A DNA stretch of 64,000 bases, from positions 38,834,001 to 38,898,000 of the forward strand of contig JAWZYU010000005.1 of the NCBI GenBank assembly GCA_038380435.1. Reading direction: 5' to 3'. This stretch comes from Ryuthela nishihirai. Lineage: Eukaryota; Arthropoda; Arachnida; Araneae; Heptathelidae. This document shows, one piece after another, positions 34,346 to 45,930 of this stretch. The position numbers and the translations under genes are program-made. How positions within the stretch are numbered: position 1 is the stretch's first letter; every line of letters begins with the position of its first letter. The notes beneath the pieces are model-generated. The model did not search any database, was not told where the DNA came from, and was given only the letters and a program-made list of their open reading frames with translations.

Positions 34346-34543
34346 TATTTGATGCACATTCTGTCACCCTTCCCAATTTCACCGAATCGCTTTTCATGCT
34401 TGCTACACATCAACTGACTCAGCGTGCCATGTGCTTTCAACTGTGAATCGACACATGCATACCACTTGTAATTGTGTTTACGTACTTTTTGTTGAAATGA
34501 TAACATTGAAAAACTGCACAAACTTATTTGGTTACCTTATAAG

Positions 34544-34840
34544 TACAGGATGGTTATAATTAAACTGACAGTACGCAGAACGATGTAGAGAAGGATCTAC
34601 TCAACTGATCACAGCAAAAAGTGGTGGTTACCTTAATAAGAACATGGGGTAGAGAATTTGTGAATAAAAATTGTGTTAGTGCCACCAGGTGGCATGGGTG
34701 CACTAAAAATGCGGTTGTTCAGCGTGTTGCAGCCATTCCCCAAGACATGTTTCAAGCCACTGTGGGCCATGCGTATTATGTTTCCAACACATTTTGTATA
34801 CAAATGGTTCACATATTGAGAATCTTGCAGCTAAATATTT
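34544..34840 (+). pseudogene. Possible C-terminal transposase fragment (DUF4817-like)
   Basis: Two frames give IPQDMFQATVGHAYYV and NGSHIENLAAKYF, resembling the end of DUF4817-type DNA transposases (IPxEM...R...NGxHIEHL). It is preceded by ACAGGATGGTTATAATTAA, which could be a terminal repeat of a deletion derivative. The match is short. Confidence 0.35.
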
Positions 34841-34999
34841 CATAACTATTTTTTGCTATATTTATGCTTTATTATTAAATATGGAATTTAAGTATTTTTA
34901 CGTTTTAATGAAGAAAATTGAGTTTTTATTTTATGGTGTTGTGAGAGCTCCCTTATTTAAAAAAGTGTGTCACCAAAGCAAAAAGGTTGAAAAATACTG
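34841..34999 (-). mobile_element. hAT terminal fragment
   Basis: Read on the minus strand it begins CAGTATTTTTCAACCTTTTT followed by GACACAC, the form of Charlie-type hAT termini (compare 737-790). No transposase or second end is seen. Confidence 0.4.
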
Positions 35000-35104
35000 C
35001 TTTAGATACTGCAAGATATCAAATTAAGTATCACTCAATAACAAGTACACAAAATTACACATTAATACAAAATCCAAGAAATAAAATTGTGAAAAAAAAA
35101 ATGA

Positions 35105-35152
35105 GTTTTGCCAATGAGTGGGACTCGAACCCATGTCTCCCACTTTCAAGGC
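35105..35152 (-). repeat. tRNA-like 3'-half fragment
   Basis: The minus strand contains GGGAGACATGGGTTCGAGTC plus CCACTC, i.e. a T-arm/B-box without a readable D-arm. It is probably a SINE or tRNA pseudogene relic inside the ARMC8-like intron. Confidence 0.35.
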
Positions 35153-35230
35153 ACAATTAAGAAAAATTTAGACCAATTTAATTTCAAAGAGAATAGAAAC
35201 ATTGCAAGCATTAAAATAATGCAACATTAC

Positions 35231-35302
35231 CTTGGAAGAACTCCCATTTGAATTACTGACCCTTTTTGTCTATTGCTGCCTATTACAGAATTTTTCAGTT
35301 GC
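35231..35302 (-). CDS. ARMC8: ARMC8-like gene, second identified exon
   Basis: A 72-bp minus-strand exon with acceptor TTAATAG and donor GTAATG. It encodes NSVIGSNRQKGSVIQMGV and ends VLPR, corresponding to the ARMC8 segment MKNAVIGNNKQKANLIVLG. The first G completes the ATG codon begun in the exon at 38,654 (Met), and the terminal AG is completed by the G of the exon at 31,699 (Arg). The phase agreement on both sides supports a real, spliced host gene. The flanking introns are about 3.35 kb and 3.5 kb. Confidence 0.9.
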
Positions 35303-36770
35303 CTATTAAGAAACAAATAATGAAAAATTACAGTTAATTAATCATGAACTAAAAGCTAATAAATATACTTTAGTCACATATAAATACAATTCATAAAAAA
35401 ATTATAGTTTCAATTATTTAAAACCTAAAGAACAACTGCAGCTCAAATCATACTAATACCTTACTGGTAAAACTGATGTTTTCTCAGAAATCAAAACCAT
35501 TGAACTAGCTGGCAGATGTCAATAGTCCATTTTAGTTTTCACATCTGTAAGTATGCATTCATATTTCCAACAAAATGAACAAAAAGTGGTTTGGTAATGC
35601 ACTTAATGACACTAAGGTTGTATTTAACTGATATTAATGCTAGCAGTTAATAGTAATATGTTATAAACATTGTACCTTTAAATTTAAAAAATTATGGCAT
35701 GACATACAAGATTTTTAGTATGGTCACTAAGTTCATCATATATGAAACAATTAAACACTAACATACTGGGTATGAAGAGCAGAATTCAGTCTGGTGGTCA
35801 GGTTAATTTTAAAGTGCTACCAGAAGAAAAAAAGAACTTCAAAATCTACTAAGGGCAGAAATAGGTCATGTCATATAACAAAATAAAGAGCATTAAATTC
35901 CAAATTTTTAGAAATTAAAATATTTGAAAAAAACAGCAAGCATATTAATTCTAAGTGTATATTTAAAACAATAGTAAAGAAAGTAATTTAATTAGACTTG
36001 AACCTCATTTTGAATTAACTAATGAATAGAATATGGCATAGTTACTGTAATGGCTTCAACAGCAGTGTGATGTTTTGTTTTGTCATTTTTTGAAACTTTA
36101 TTGGATATATAAATCATCTATTTTATATTATCAAATTTAGCTTGTAAACTTTCAGAACTGATTAAAAGAACCATAGTATATGTATGGCAGGTGGTGATAT
36201 TATTCTGATACGACTGTGTATATAATAAGGGTTAATAATAGTGCTTTTAAGAGCACATTAATTATTTCCACATTCATGTTTCTTATCTTCAGAAATTCTA
36301 TAGCAAGTTTAATCAGCACATAACACTGGTTAATTAGCATTCAACTAGTGGTTACATTAAGATATTTTTACCTAGTGTTCCAATGTGAGCATTTCCATAG
36401 TATATCATCATTGGCCACTTCCATCTTGAAGAGAGACTCGTGGATTCTTAATGAGATGTATATCCAACTACTGTTAGAATCGATGATACTTACCATCATA
36501 TACATGATACTAACAACAAATTGTTGAAATATAACTTACTGATAGCATTGTCTATTTCTAGTCCTCTTGAAACTATATTATACATTACTTAAATGTTGGT
36601 CTACTATATTTAGATTCAGCAACTAACATTGATTCTAAACCATGTTTCCCATTAAGTGCTTTTAAACTTTTTACAGTGTCTTAAATGATTAAGACTTTTG
36701 ATGCAAGTCTAATATCTTGGACGATTCCTGTTTTTGCATGCTTTTCACCGAAGTTAGGCCCTGTGACACA
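35303..36770. other. ARMC8-like intron, AT-rich
   Basis: I see no element edges or coding signal here. Confidence 0.6.
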
Positions 36771-36772
36771 TA

Positions 36773-38094
36773 TGGGTCATTCCATGTGAAATCAACCAAA
36801 TTTTTGGAAAAAGTTTACCACTCATCATAGATTTCAATTATCTTTGGCATAAATGTTAGTACACATAAGATTTCTAATTGTCCGAAATATTTTGAGTAAA
36901 AAAAATTTTATAAGGAGTTACAATCGTTTAACATAAGGGGAAAATATACAAACTATGATTATAATTAAGGAAGTGCTTAATGGGTTAGTGAGTCCAAATA
37001 AGCAAAGAACTAGTAGTTCTTTTGCACCCTGGGCAAGAAAAAAGATGCTTCTTCGAATTTAATGAGTAGAAAAAAATTACACATACCCAAGTTTGAATTT
37101 AGTTAATTTTAACGAAGTCATATTCATTGCTGATAAAATAAATGTCATCATAAAATGCATTGAAATAATTTAGTCATAAATAAGTAGAATATATAATCAT
37201 TTAAACTGAAAAGGCCGAAGTTACTGACATAGTGATCAAGAGAATCGATTTTATATTTTAATACATTTTAGAAGTACCAAGTGTATTAATTTTGTGAAGT
37301 CTAGTAAATGAAAACAATTACAGTTTCTATTATTGGATTAAACCATCCGGTGCACGCTTCTGCTATGGCACTGTTCTTAAGATAATATCAATGAAGAAAT
37401 ATTTTTCCTCAAAGATTAAAAAATGGAGGTAATCATGATTACACCATCAGTTTTCATGTTTAGGAATAAATTTTTTCCCTTGATTATTATAGAACAATTC
37501 ACACTTGAGTACAAGCAGCACACACATTGGTAGATTCTCCGTGCATCTCCTCTAGTGTGCATGCATAAAAGTGTCAGTGCGGTCCCCTCAAGTGCATCAT
37601 TAGCGATAATATTGGTACAAATTCAATATTTTTTTTCTTGTTATCAAAGAAATGACCATACTCCAAATTTCCTAACACGTTTTTATGGAATGTAATGTAC
37701 AACATATGTCAGTTTTATTTTTTTACATATAAGGCCACATCACTTTTTTTCACATTTTAAAACTTTAGTTAATTTTTTTTCAAAATTGTATTAAATTTTT
37801 CAAATTTGATTTTTTTTTATTGCATTAATAAGGAAAATCTTCATCAGTGCAACAAGTTTGGTCTTCTCATCTACCATAGAAGCAAAGAAAAAAAAGAAAA
37901 ACTCTTTGTCATAATCGCAATTTGTGTATTTTTCCCCTTAGGTTAAACGACTATAACTTTTTACCAAAAATTTTTTGACTCAAAATATTTCAGACAATTA
38001 CATATCTTACGTGTACTAATATTTATGCCAAAAATCATTGAAATCTGTGATGGGTGGTGTACTAGCTGGGTTGAATTGATATTGGAATGACCCA
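36773..38094. mobile_element. MITE M3, 1,322 bp with about 180-bp terminal inverted repeats
   Basis: The left end TGGGTCATTCCATGTGAAAT and right end ...TTGGAATGACCCA are inverted. TA flanks both (36,771-36,772; 38,095-38,096). The homologous arms extend about 180 bp each, sharing TTTGGCATAAAT, GAAATATTTTGAGT and CGTTTAAC...AAGGGGAAAA. The centre (about 36,970-37,905) is AT-rich without an open frame. GGGTCATTCCA ends recur in TA-type or related non-autonomous transposons; the superfamily is uncertain. It lies in the ARMC8-like intron. Confidence 0.9.
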
Positions 38095-38653
38095 TAAATA
38101 AGACTCTTTTTACTGCATTTGAGTGTAAATTCATGGGATATGTCTCTCAGCATAGGCAAGTTTTAAATGTTGCACAAGCTGCTGATCCCTGATGTAGAAA
38201 AACTGAAGCCTTTTCGTCAAATTTCTTTTGCAATGAAAAAGTGGATGGAAAGCATACTTCTTGTGTATGGGTAACATTTGGTACCTATGAAAAATAACTT
38301 ACCGCTGAATTTCAACCATTACAGGGTTCAGCCTAAACACTGGTTTATATCCAGAGGCCAAGCTATTTTTTTAATAATTTTGTTTAATAATAAAATATTC
38401 ATTGAATGGAAAAAGTATTGTTTTTCAAGATTGAATTTTGCATTTTATAAGATGTGAAAATTTTCACACTGCAATTTCTATTTTCAAAAAATTGAAGTTT
38501 TATGTGCTGTACTAAAAAGGGATATAGCTGTCTTCAGCCTCTCATTTCAGATTCTGTCCATGTATATAATCAATATGGGCCTTGAAAGGGATAACAAGCT
38601 AATGTTTCAGCTTAAGAATTAAAGGTATCAATGATATTTTTAAGGATACTTAC

Positions 38654-38727
38654 ATTATTGCTTCAAGACAAGCCTCATGGTCTGAGGAAAATAAACGGTC
38701 AACATATGCACGATTGCTTTCTACATC
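38654..38727 (-). CDS. ARMC8: ARMC8-like gene, first identified exon
   Basis: A 74-bp minus-strand exon with acceptor TTTTTTTCAG and donor GTAAGT. It encodes DVESN then RAYVDRLFSSDHEACLEA and ends in a split Met codon, matching the ARMC8 N-terminal RHYVDRLFDPDPQKVLQG. No ATG lies upstream in the exon, so a short first exon with the start codon must lie further right; I could not identify it. Together the three exons give about 96 residues of the N-terminal armadillo region. Confidence 0.9.
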
Positions 38728-39021
38728 CTGAAAAAAAGTTTTACTGAAATTTCAAGACACTCATAGATTTTAAACATACCAGATAATGCAAATCTAGTTA
38801 AAATTAGAGTGGAATACACTCATCAAAATAATTGGCCACACAAACCTGCTCTGTAAATCTGGTCACTATCAAAGGGTAATGCTGTTCGTACATAATATAT
38901 GGATGTTTAATCAACTCAACAAGTTTGTGCAAGGTTGCATTATAGGTCTATGTGAAGCAGGATGGTATATGTGACAAATTACAATACATAATTAAAACAA
39001 CCTTCCTGCTCAGAAATTAAT

Positions 39022-39198
39022 TAAAATAACTTAAAATTCTGTCACTGAGCAATAAAATTTTCAAGTTTATCTTTCAAACAAACTATTTGCATGTTAAAAG
39101 TTTTTAGGATAATACTCAGAAGCTGTTCAGAGCAAGAACAGCGCTTTAATTTTCAGTAAAGCGACATTATGTGTTGACATTAGGCCTAATGTCAACAC
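39022..39198. repeat. Left arm of a long inverted repeat, ending in a perfect palindrome
   Basis: 39,022-39,190 is the inverted relative of 40,869-41,036 (shared GCAATAAAATTT, ACTATTTGCATGTTAAA, TTTTTAGGA and ATGTGTTGA blocks). The arm ends in an exact 28-bp palindrome at 39,171-39,198 (half-site GTGTTGACATTAGG). LINE and hAT material lies between the arms. Confidence 0.85.
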
Positions 39199-39226
39199 AC
39201 AGAACACTGCATTTTTACTAATAGCA

Positions 39227-40718
39227 TACTGGTAGTAGAGTAGGTTTGGCTATAAACAGAGAGAAAACTAAAGTGATGAAAATTGGTCAGGCAGGCTGTG
39301 ATTCAGTTAATCTGAATGGTTGCAGTCTTGAGCAGGTGTCACAGTTTAATTATCTTGGGAGATATGTAACAGATAATGGTGATGTATGGCATGAGATTAA
39401 CATACGAATAGGGATTGCTGCCAGGACTTTTAAGAATCTATGGAGAGTGTGGAGAAATAGGCATATACACCTAAACAGAGGAGTATGAACGTGTTGGCAT
39501 CAGGGCAATTGCCAAGGGCGCCAGAATCACAGGGCAGTGCCGGGGCAGCACGAGCCTTTCCACAATATCTGACGTTTATGTGCAAAATAAAATTGAATGA
39601 TTAGCCGCCCATAGTTCATTGAATTTAGTAGGTATTGTTTATACTGTCATATCTTCAAGACAGCCTATTATAAATTTTCGTTATTTCCTACAAAAATATT
39701 TTTTTTTACTTTTATCGGTGGACAATTATCCCCCCCCCCCTGCATCATGCATGCCATAAAACAGCTTTGGGGTGCAATTTCCAACTGTTCATATTACTTT
39801 TACAAATCATGCGATTACAAAATAAAATTCTGTTACATAGATATATTTTTCTTTGAACAGGAGTTCATAATTTGTACATTTTATTGAATTATTATGTTTA
39901 CACCCCGGAATTGTTTAAGATCAACATCAGGGCAGGAGCGTACATCATCACTTTATTAATCAAGCGAGAACTGACTCAAAAAAATAAAATTTTGATGAGA
40001 TTATTAATGATTTTGCCAAAGAAAAAGTAGGAAAAATTCAAATACTATAAAAAATAATTACAATTTCTTTTGAAATTATTTATGTGCAATTAATATTCAT
40101 GTGATTGTATTAAAATAATGACAAAATATATATATAATATAAATAACAAGTGTACTTTTTTTTTTATCAATAACTGAATAAGGGCAGACAATTACAAATT
40201 TGCCAAGGGCACCAAAAGCCTAGCTACGCCTCTGCACCTAATGGCTAAAATTAGACTGTATAATAGTTTGGTTCTTTCTAGGGTTAGTTATGGTAGTGAA
40301 ACTTGGACACTTTGTAAACATGATAACAGAAAACTTGATGCTTTTGATTCTAGATCTTACACAGTATCTTGGGCATTAGGTGGTTCAACTTTGTAACTAA
40401 TGATGAGGTTAGGCAAAGGAGTCTGCAACATCCTTTAAGCAGCATATTGTGGAGAGATAGACTCCGTTGGTTTGGCCATGTTACCCGTATGGATAATTAT
40501 AGATTAGCGAATAGGGTTATGAACAGTGTGTCTAAAGGTTTCAAAAAGGGGAAAACCTAGGATGCACTGGGCAGACAATGTCAAACAGGACCTTGTTAGA
40601 ATTGGTGTACAGTGAGCAGATGTAGCTCAGGACAGATATGTTTGGAGAACTAAATTGCACAGTCTGGTTGGACCTCCGTAAGCCATGGCTGCTTGACGAG
40701 GAGGAGGAGGATGATTAT
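39227..40718 (+). mobile_element. 5'-truncated LINE copy split by a hAT MITE
   Basis: Part 1 (39,227-39,475) encodes INREKTKVMKIGQAG, NYLGRYVTD and RVWRNRHIHLN. Part 2 (40,235-40,718) encodes ETWTLCKHDNRKLDAF, GIRWFNFVTNDEVRQR and WFGHVTRMDNYRLANR, then the 3' UTR and a GAG/GAT tail (GACGAGGAGGAGGAGGATG). The RT catalytic core is missing. Confidence 0.88.
39476..40234. mobile_element. Non-autonomous hAT element (759 bp) with 8-bp TSD
   Basis: The ends are CAGAGGAGTA...GGCATCAGGGC...GCCAAGGGCGCC at the left and GCCAAGGGCACC...TAGCTACGCCTCTG at the right, i.e. CAGAGG-type inverted termini. The flanking duplication is CACCTAA(A/T) (39,468-39,475; 40,235-40,242), splitting a LINE sequence that is contiguous in other copies. 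There is no coding capacity. CAGRGG termini plus 8-bp duplication are diagnostic of hAT. Confidence 0.88.
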
Positions 40719-41530
40719 AAATAAGAATTAGAGACTGAGGTAGTACTAACAAAAATAAATCCAAGTTTTATTCTATATTGAACTTAATTACAGTTCTATT
40801 GTCATGTAAATAAATGTGAACATTTAAATTAAAATAACCAAAAATTGCCCGGAATCTAATAGATGAATGTTAGGTCTAACATCAACACATAGTGTCACTT
40901 CACTGAAGACGGAGTGCTGTCCAGCTCCAAAAATCTTTTGAATATTCTCCTAAAAACTTTAACATGCAAATAGTTAGAAGGTTAAACTTATAAATTTTAT
41001 TGCTCAGTGGCAGAGGATTTTAAGTTATTTTAACAAATTGCAACACATTTGGGGCATGATGCACAAACAGTTGGCTGTTGCTGACAGCAATAGATACAGG
41101 AAAGTATTTCATGTCATGGCTCAGGATCAAGTCATTCTCAAGTAGGGCCATTACTAGGTAATCTGCTACCCTCAGGCAAGCAAAAAAATGCTGCTTTTTT
41201 ACTAATATATTGCAACACATTTGGGGCATAATGCACAAACAGTTGGATGTTGCTGACAGCAATAGAGACCAGAAGCTATTTCATCTCATTGCTCAGGATC
41301 AGGTTATTTTCAAGTAGGGCTATTTAGGTAATCTGCTGTTCAGACAAAGACTAAAAATGCTGCCTTTTTACTAATAGCATTATAATCATTAGAGACTGAG
41401 GTAAATATTAACAAAAATAAAAGTTTTATTATATATTGAACTTAATTACAGATCTATTATTATGTGAATAAATGCGAACATTTAAATCAAATAACCAAAA
41501 ATTGCCCAGAATCTAATACCTGAAGTAAAT
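40719..41530. repeat. Complex repeat block: direct repeats flanking a tandem pair
   Basis: 40,727-40,866 recurs directly at about 41,390-41,528 (AGAGACTGAGGTA, TATTGAACTTAATTACAG, CAAAAATTGCC). Between them lie the right arm of the long inverted repeat (40,869-41,036) and two tandem units of about 178 bp (41,037-41,213 and 41,214-41,385; ATTGCAACACATTTGGGGCA start). No genes are seen. Confidence 0.8.
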
Positions 41531-41930
41531 TTATTAATAGTCTTACAAATAAAAAATAGCACAAAATGAAAAATGCACATAAAAGTACTCTCATGACCAT
41601 TCTCAGTGGTCAATAAATTTATCATTTTTTTTTAACTAAACTCTGCTTTGATATATGACAAAGGGAGCTATTTCTATAATTCAACATTTCTTGCTCTCTT
41701 TCTGTTAAAGTCTTTCACTCTCTTAAAAATAAATTCCACTTCTAATTTCTGCCTTAATTTATAACATAGCAAGTCCTACTATTCTCTTTTATGTCATAGT
41801 ATCATCAAATGGTTTTTAATTTCCAAAACTTGCTTTCAGCACTTGCCACATTCACAAGTATAGTTAATAAAATGAGTAAAGTAATTACAGTGTTTAGATA
41901 AATTACATTGAACAACAAATTGTTCAGTTG
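41531..41930. other. AT-rich segment, no feature seen
   Basis: No coding frame, inverted repeat or known element edge was noticed here. Confidence 0.5.
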
Positions 41931-41931
41931 T

Positions 41932-44900
41932 GGAAGAGCTATGCACCAATCCCCTGTGATGATGCACAGAACCAGCCAGGCCTAGTACCAAATGTCCAAC
42001 CCAGCCTTCTAGTGGTGCAGACCATTAGTACCTTTCAAAAGAGATACTCTCTTGTGGAAGTGAACAGTAGGGGAGTGCTGCCAGATCAGTGTGGCCTACT
42101 GATCTGAACAACTCTGGCTACTTTTCTTTTTTTCCTACCCTGCTGAGGAATGGTCAACCACACAGGATCCTGGTGCTGACCATATAAACCCACTGGACTA
42201 GCCTGAATTATGGCTCTGAGCTTGATTATGGATCCTGAAATTGCTGCATTGGTGGATTTCTGTGGAGGGAGAATCTTCCACTGTGTTTTCTGTTTGTTTG
42301 TGAGTTGACAGCCCCAAGTGAATAGATTCACAGGATATGTTTATCAGCTGGTGGATAATCCTGAGCAGAGGTCATCGCAGGCACCTGAACTCTTTGCTTC
42401 TACTGGCATCGTCAAATTCTGCATTGGAAGAAGTCTTCCAGTGTAGATGGCTTCAGCCTTTAGTAGTGGGGGAATGGGTCTTTGCCCCATGTCTGCGATT
42501 AGGGTGCTGTTTTATATTGTCGGCATTTCCTCTCTCAATAAACATATTTTCTTTAAACATCCCACTAACCATTATCTCTCCATAGGTAGTTGGAATGTGA
42601 GGATTCTGCACAGAACTTTTTCTCATGATGTCCTCACACAAGAATTCCACCATTATAATTTAGATATTCTCGGCTTGCAAAAGACCAGATGGACAGATAA
42701 AGGTCAGATTCTTAAAAATAATCTTAAATTTCTCTTTTCAGGGAGGGACGACAATAAGCATCACCAAGGAGTGGGTCTGCTTCTCAGCAGCCACGCTAGT
42801 GATGCTCTTCTAGGATATGAGTGCATTAATGAAAGGTTTCTTACAGCAAAATTTAAGACAAGCATTAAAGATTTGAATGTTATCTACGGTAATGCCCCCA
42901 CTAAGGATGCCGATGAGGATGAGAAGGATAGGTTTTACAGACAACTTCAAGATATTTTGAATTCTGTCAAGAAAGGATATATTACCCTTGTTCTAGGTGA
43001 CTTCAATGCCAAAGTTGGTACTGACTCTGACCTTTGGGGAGGGGTGATAGGCCCTTTTGGTATTGGTAGCTGCAATGGGCAACGTCTCCTACAGGTAAGT
43101 AAACTCAATGGTTTCAGAATAACTAACACTTATTACAAACACCGCAACATACATAAGTACACATGGGTTTCACCTGATGGTCTGCATAAGAATATGATTG
43201 ATTATATATTAATTAACAGCAAATGGGCTAGTTCTGTTAGGAAAACCAGGTCATATAGAGGAGCTGAAATTGGATCTGACAATTACCTTGTTAAAAGTGT
43301 CTTGCAACTTAAACTTAAAAAGTGTTGTGTTAGGATCGGTTACTTAGTCATTATGACAGTCATGGTTGCTTACTACAGAAGTTGAGGGAGAATGGGACCA
43401 TTTTAAACAGGCTTTTCTGGAAACTAACAGTGCTCTTTTAGGGAAAAAGGAGCAGAAGAGACAGAATTATTTGAGTAATAAGGCACTTGAGCTTATTTCA
43501 TAAAGAAAGAACTGCAGAAATGTCTTTAATCAATATCCTACTAGTACTAATAGAAAGCATTACAGAGAGCTTAATAAATGTGTGAAATATCAGTTAGCTA
43601 CTGATAAGAATCTTTGGCTTGATGGCTTGTCTGACAAAGCTGAGTAAACAGTTATACAGCACAACAGCAGATAGCTGTACCAGAAAGTTAATGTTTCGTG
43701 TAGTAGAAAACAGACAGGTATACATGGGATTGAAGGATAAACAAAGTAAGGTTATAGAAGGTGAGGATTCTGTCATGGCTAGGTGGGCTGAGCATTTCAG
43801 TGATGTTCTAAACAATGTGGTTACTTCTACTCCCATTGTTTGGAATGATGATAGATGCATTGGTGGCTTTAATGTTGGCCCTATAACACAATCTGAAGTT
43901 AGTTTGGCTATTTCTAAACTTAAACATCATAAATTCCCAGGGGTAGATGAAATTACTACGGAAATGCTTAGAGCTAGGAATGTTTCGGTTACCACTTGAA
44001 TGACTGAAATTCTGAATATCTTTTATGATAAAGGCATGGTTCCTAAGGATTTTACCAGAGCTATTGTTATCCCTATTTCCAAAAAAGGTGATCGCAGTTC
44101 TGAAAAAGTGTGATAACTATAGTGGTATCAGCCTACTCTCTGTTCCAGGGAAAGTTCTTTCCATGATTGTGCTTAATAGAATTAAGAATCTGGTTAACAG
44201 GCAATTGCGTGATGAGCAATGTGGATTCAGAAGTGGTAGGGGATGTGTGGATCAGATATTTTCACTTAGGCAGATTCTTGAGAAATGTTTAGAGTTTCAG
44301 AAACTTTGGTTACAACCTTTGTTGATTTCAAAACTATTTTTAACTTCGTTGATTGTCATAATTTGTGGTTGATTGTGAGATCATATGGCATACCAGACAA
44401 GTTAGTTAACATAATGAAAACTTTCTATAATAACAGTGAGTATTGTGAGAGTTGGTAAGCTTGTAGCAATTAGTTTAGCATTGCTTCTGGTGTTCAACAA
44501 CAGTGCACTTTGCCTCCTTTTCTCTTTGGTTATTGATTATGTTATGCGAAAATCACTTCGAGGGAAAGATTTTGGCCTTTAATGGTCTGGAGATACGAAA
44601 ATTTCTGATTTAAATTATGCTGATGATTTAGCCCTTTTGGCAAATGATGATGAGATGAACTTTTTCATTCAAGCTATTAATGAAACTTGTAGTAGAGTAG
44701 GTTTGGTTATAAACAGAGAGAAAACTAAAGTGATGAAAATTGGTCAGGCAGGCTGTGATTCAGTTAATCTGAATGGCTGCAGTCTTGAGCAGGTGTCAAA
44801 GTTTAATTGTCTTGGGAGCTATGTAACAGATAATGGTGATGTGAAGCATGAGATTAACAGACAAATAGGGATTACTGCAGGGACTTTTAAGAATCAATGG

Positions 44901-45412
44901 AGAGTGTGGAGAAATAGGCATATACACCTAAAGTCTAAAATTAGACTGTGTAATAATTTGGTTCTTTCTAGGGTTAGTTATGGTAGTGAAACTTGGACAC
45001 TTTGTAAACAAGAAAACAGGAAACTTTATGCTTTTGTTTCTAGATGCTTATGCAATATATTGGGCATTAGGTGGTTCAACTTTGTAAGTAATGATGAAGT
45101 TAGGCAAAGGAGATGGCAACCTCCTTTGAGCAGCATATTGAGCAGAGAGAGATTCCATTGGTTTTCCATGTTGCCCATATGGATAATTATAGATTAGCGA
45201 ATAGGGTTATGCACATTGTGCCAAAAGGCCTCAGAAAGAGGGGGAGACCTAGGATGCGGTAGGCAGATAATATCAAACAGTAGACCCCTTGTTAGAATTG
45301 GTGTACAGTAACTGGATTCAGCAGATGTAGCCCGGGCCAGATATGCTTGGAGAACTAAATTGCATAATCTGGTTAGACCTCCATAGCCCATGGCTGCTTG
45401 AGTATGATGACA
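41932..45412 (+). mobile_element. Near full-length LINE copy, plus strand
   Basis: It starts about 25 bp inside the LINE 5' end (GGAAGAGCTATGCACCAATC) and ends CCATGGCTGCTTGAGTATGATG. It carries the 7-bp GAAAAAG-type insertion and the 5' UTR variant of the 25-28.6-kb copy, so the two form one subfamily. Confidence 0.9.
42590..45270 (+). pseudogene. LINE endonuclease-RT, broken copy
   Basis: The open frame 42,447-43,385 spans most of EN: SWNVRILHRTFSHDV, DILGLQKTRW (catalytic E changed to K), GVGLLLSSH, IYGNAPTKDA, LVLGDFNAKVG, MIDYILINSKWASS and GSDNYLVKS (catalytic H of SDH changed to N). The linker is shifted and stopped. KFPGVDEITTEML (43,930), the 7-bp insertion near 44,105, CGFRSGRGCVDQIF and damaged motif A follow. 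At 44,637-45,197 INREKTKVMKIGQ through ETWTLCKQENRKL are readable. It is inactive. Confidence 0.85.
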
Positions 45413-45683
45413 ATGATAAACCTTTTACGGAGAATAAAATTTATGTGTTTATTTTCAAGGGGTGGGTTATTGAAATAAATGATTTTTTTTAATACAATTT
45501 GGATTTAATTCCCATATATGTAACAAAAAGGTATACATTTTTGCCTCAGTTAAGTAGTGAAAGTTGAAGGCAATTTAGGATATTTAGTTAATACATATTC
45601 CCCATTTACTGCCTTAAGCAGGAAATAGGGCAAAGTATCCAGTGATTTCAACATCGATTTTGGAGGATATTTCTATTAATTTT

Positions 45684-45930
45684 GGGTTATTTTACCTCTG
45701 AGCAGCACTTTTTTCACACACAATGGACTAAATAGCCAAGTCACAAGGACCCCAAAGGCTCATAGAAATATGGGGGAGGGGACCCAGTGGAAAAGCTGTT
45801 GGGTGATGGGGCATATGCTTAACGTCACATCCGATGGATGGCAGCCTTTCCAAGCTTATCAGTGTCCCCTACTGATCATGGGCATGACTGAAAGTTTTAC
45901 AGGGATAAAACTCAATACTGACCCATGTTC
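45684..45930 (-). mobile_element. SINE family A, decayed and truncated
   Basis: The plus strand shows the reversed family-A body (ATTTTACCTCTGAGCAGCAC, TGGGGGAGGGGACCCA, CAGTGTCCCCTACTGA). The tRNA head is lost after about 45,930 and an internal deletion removes the CTCCCGTCAAGGCC region. Confidence 0.8.

Larger units (their letters stand above)
32507..34532 (-). mobile_element. mariner transposon, full-length size, interrupted by a MITE
   Basis: The ends are inverted relatives (left AACCAAAACAGTTTGTGTTT; right AAACTGCACAAACTTATTTG-GTT on the plus strand) and TA flanks both (32,505-32,506; 34,533-34,534). Removing the MITE at 33,517-34,274 and its duplicated TA leaves about 1,266 bp, the usual length of a complete mariner. 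It lies in an ARMC8-like intron on the same strand as the gene. Confidence 0.85.

Noticed and set aside
35105..35152. Functional tRNA gene
   Set aside because: Only the T-arm/B-box half is readable; no D-arm or acceptor stem pairing was found.
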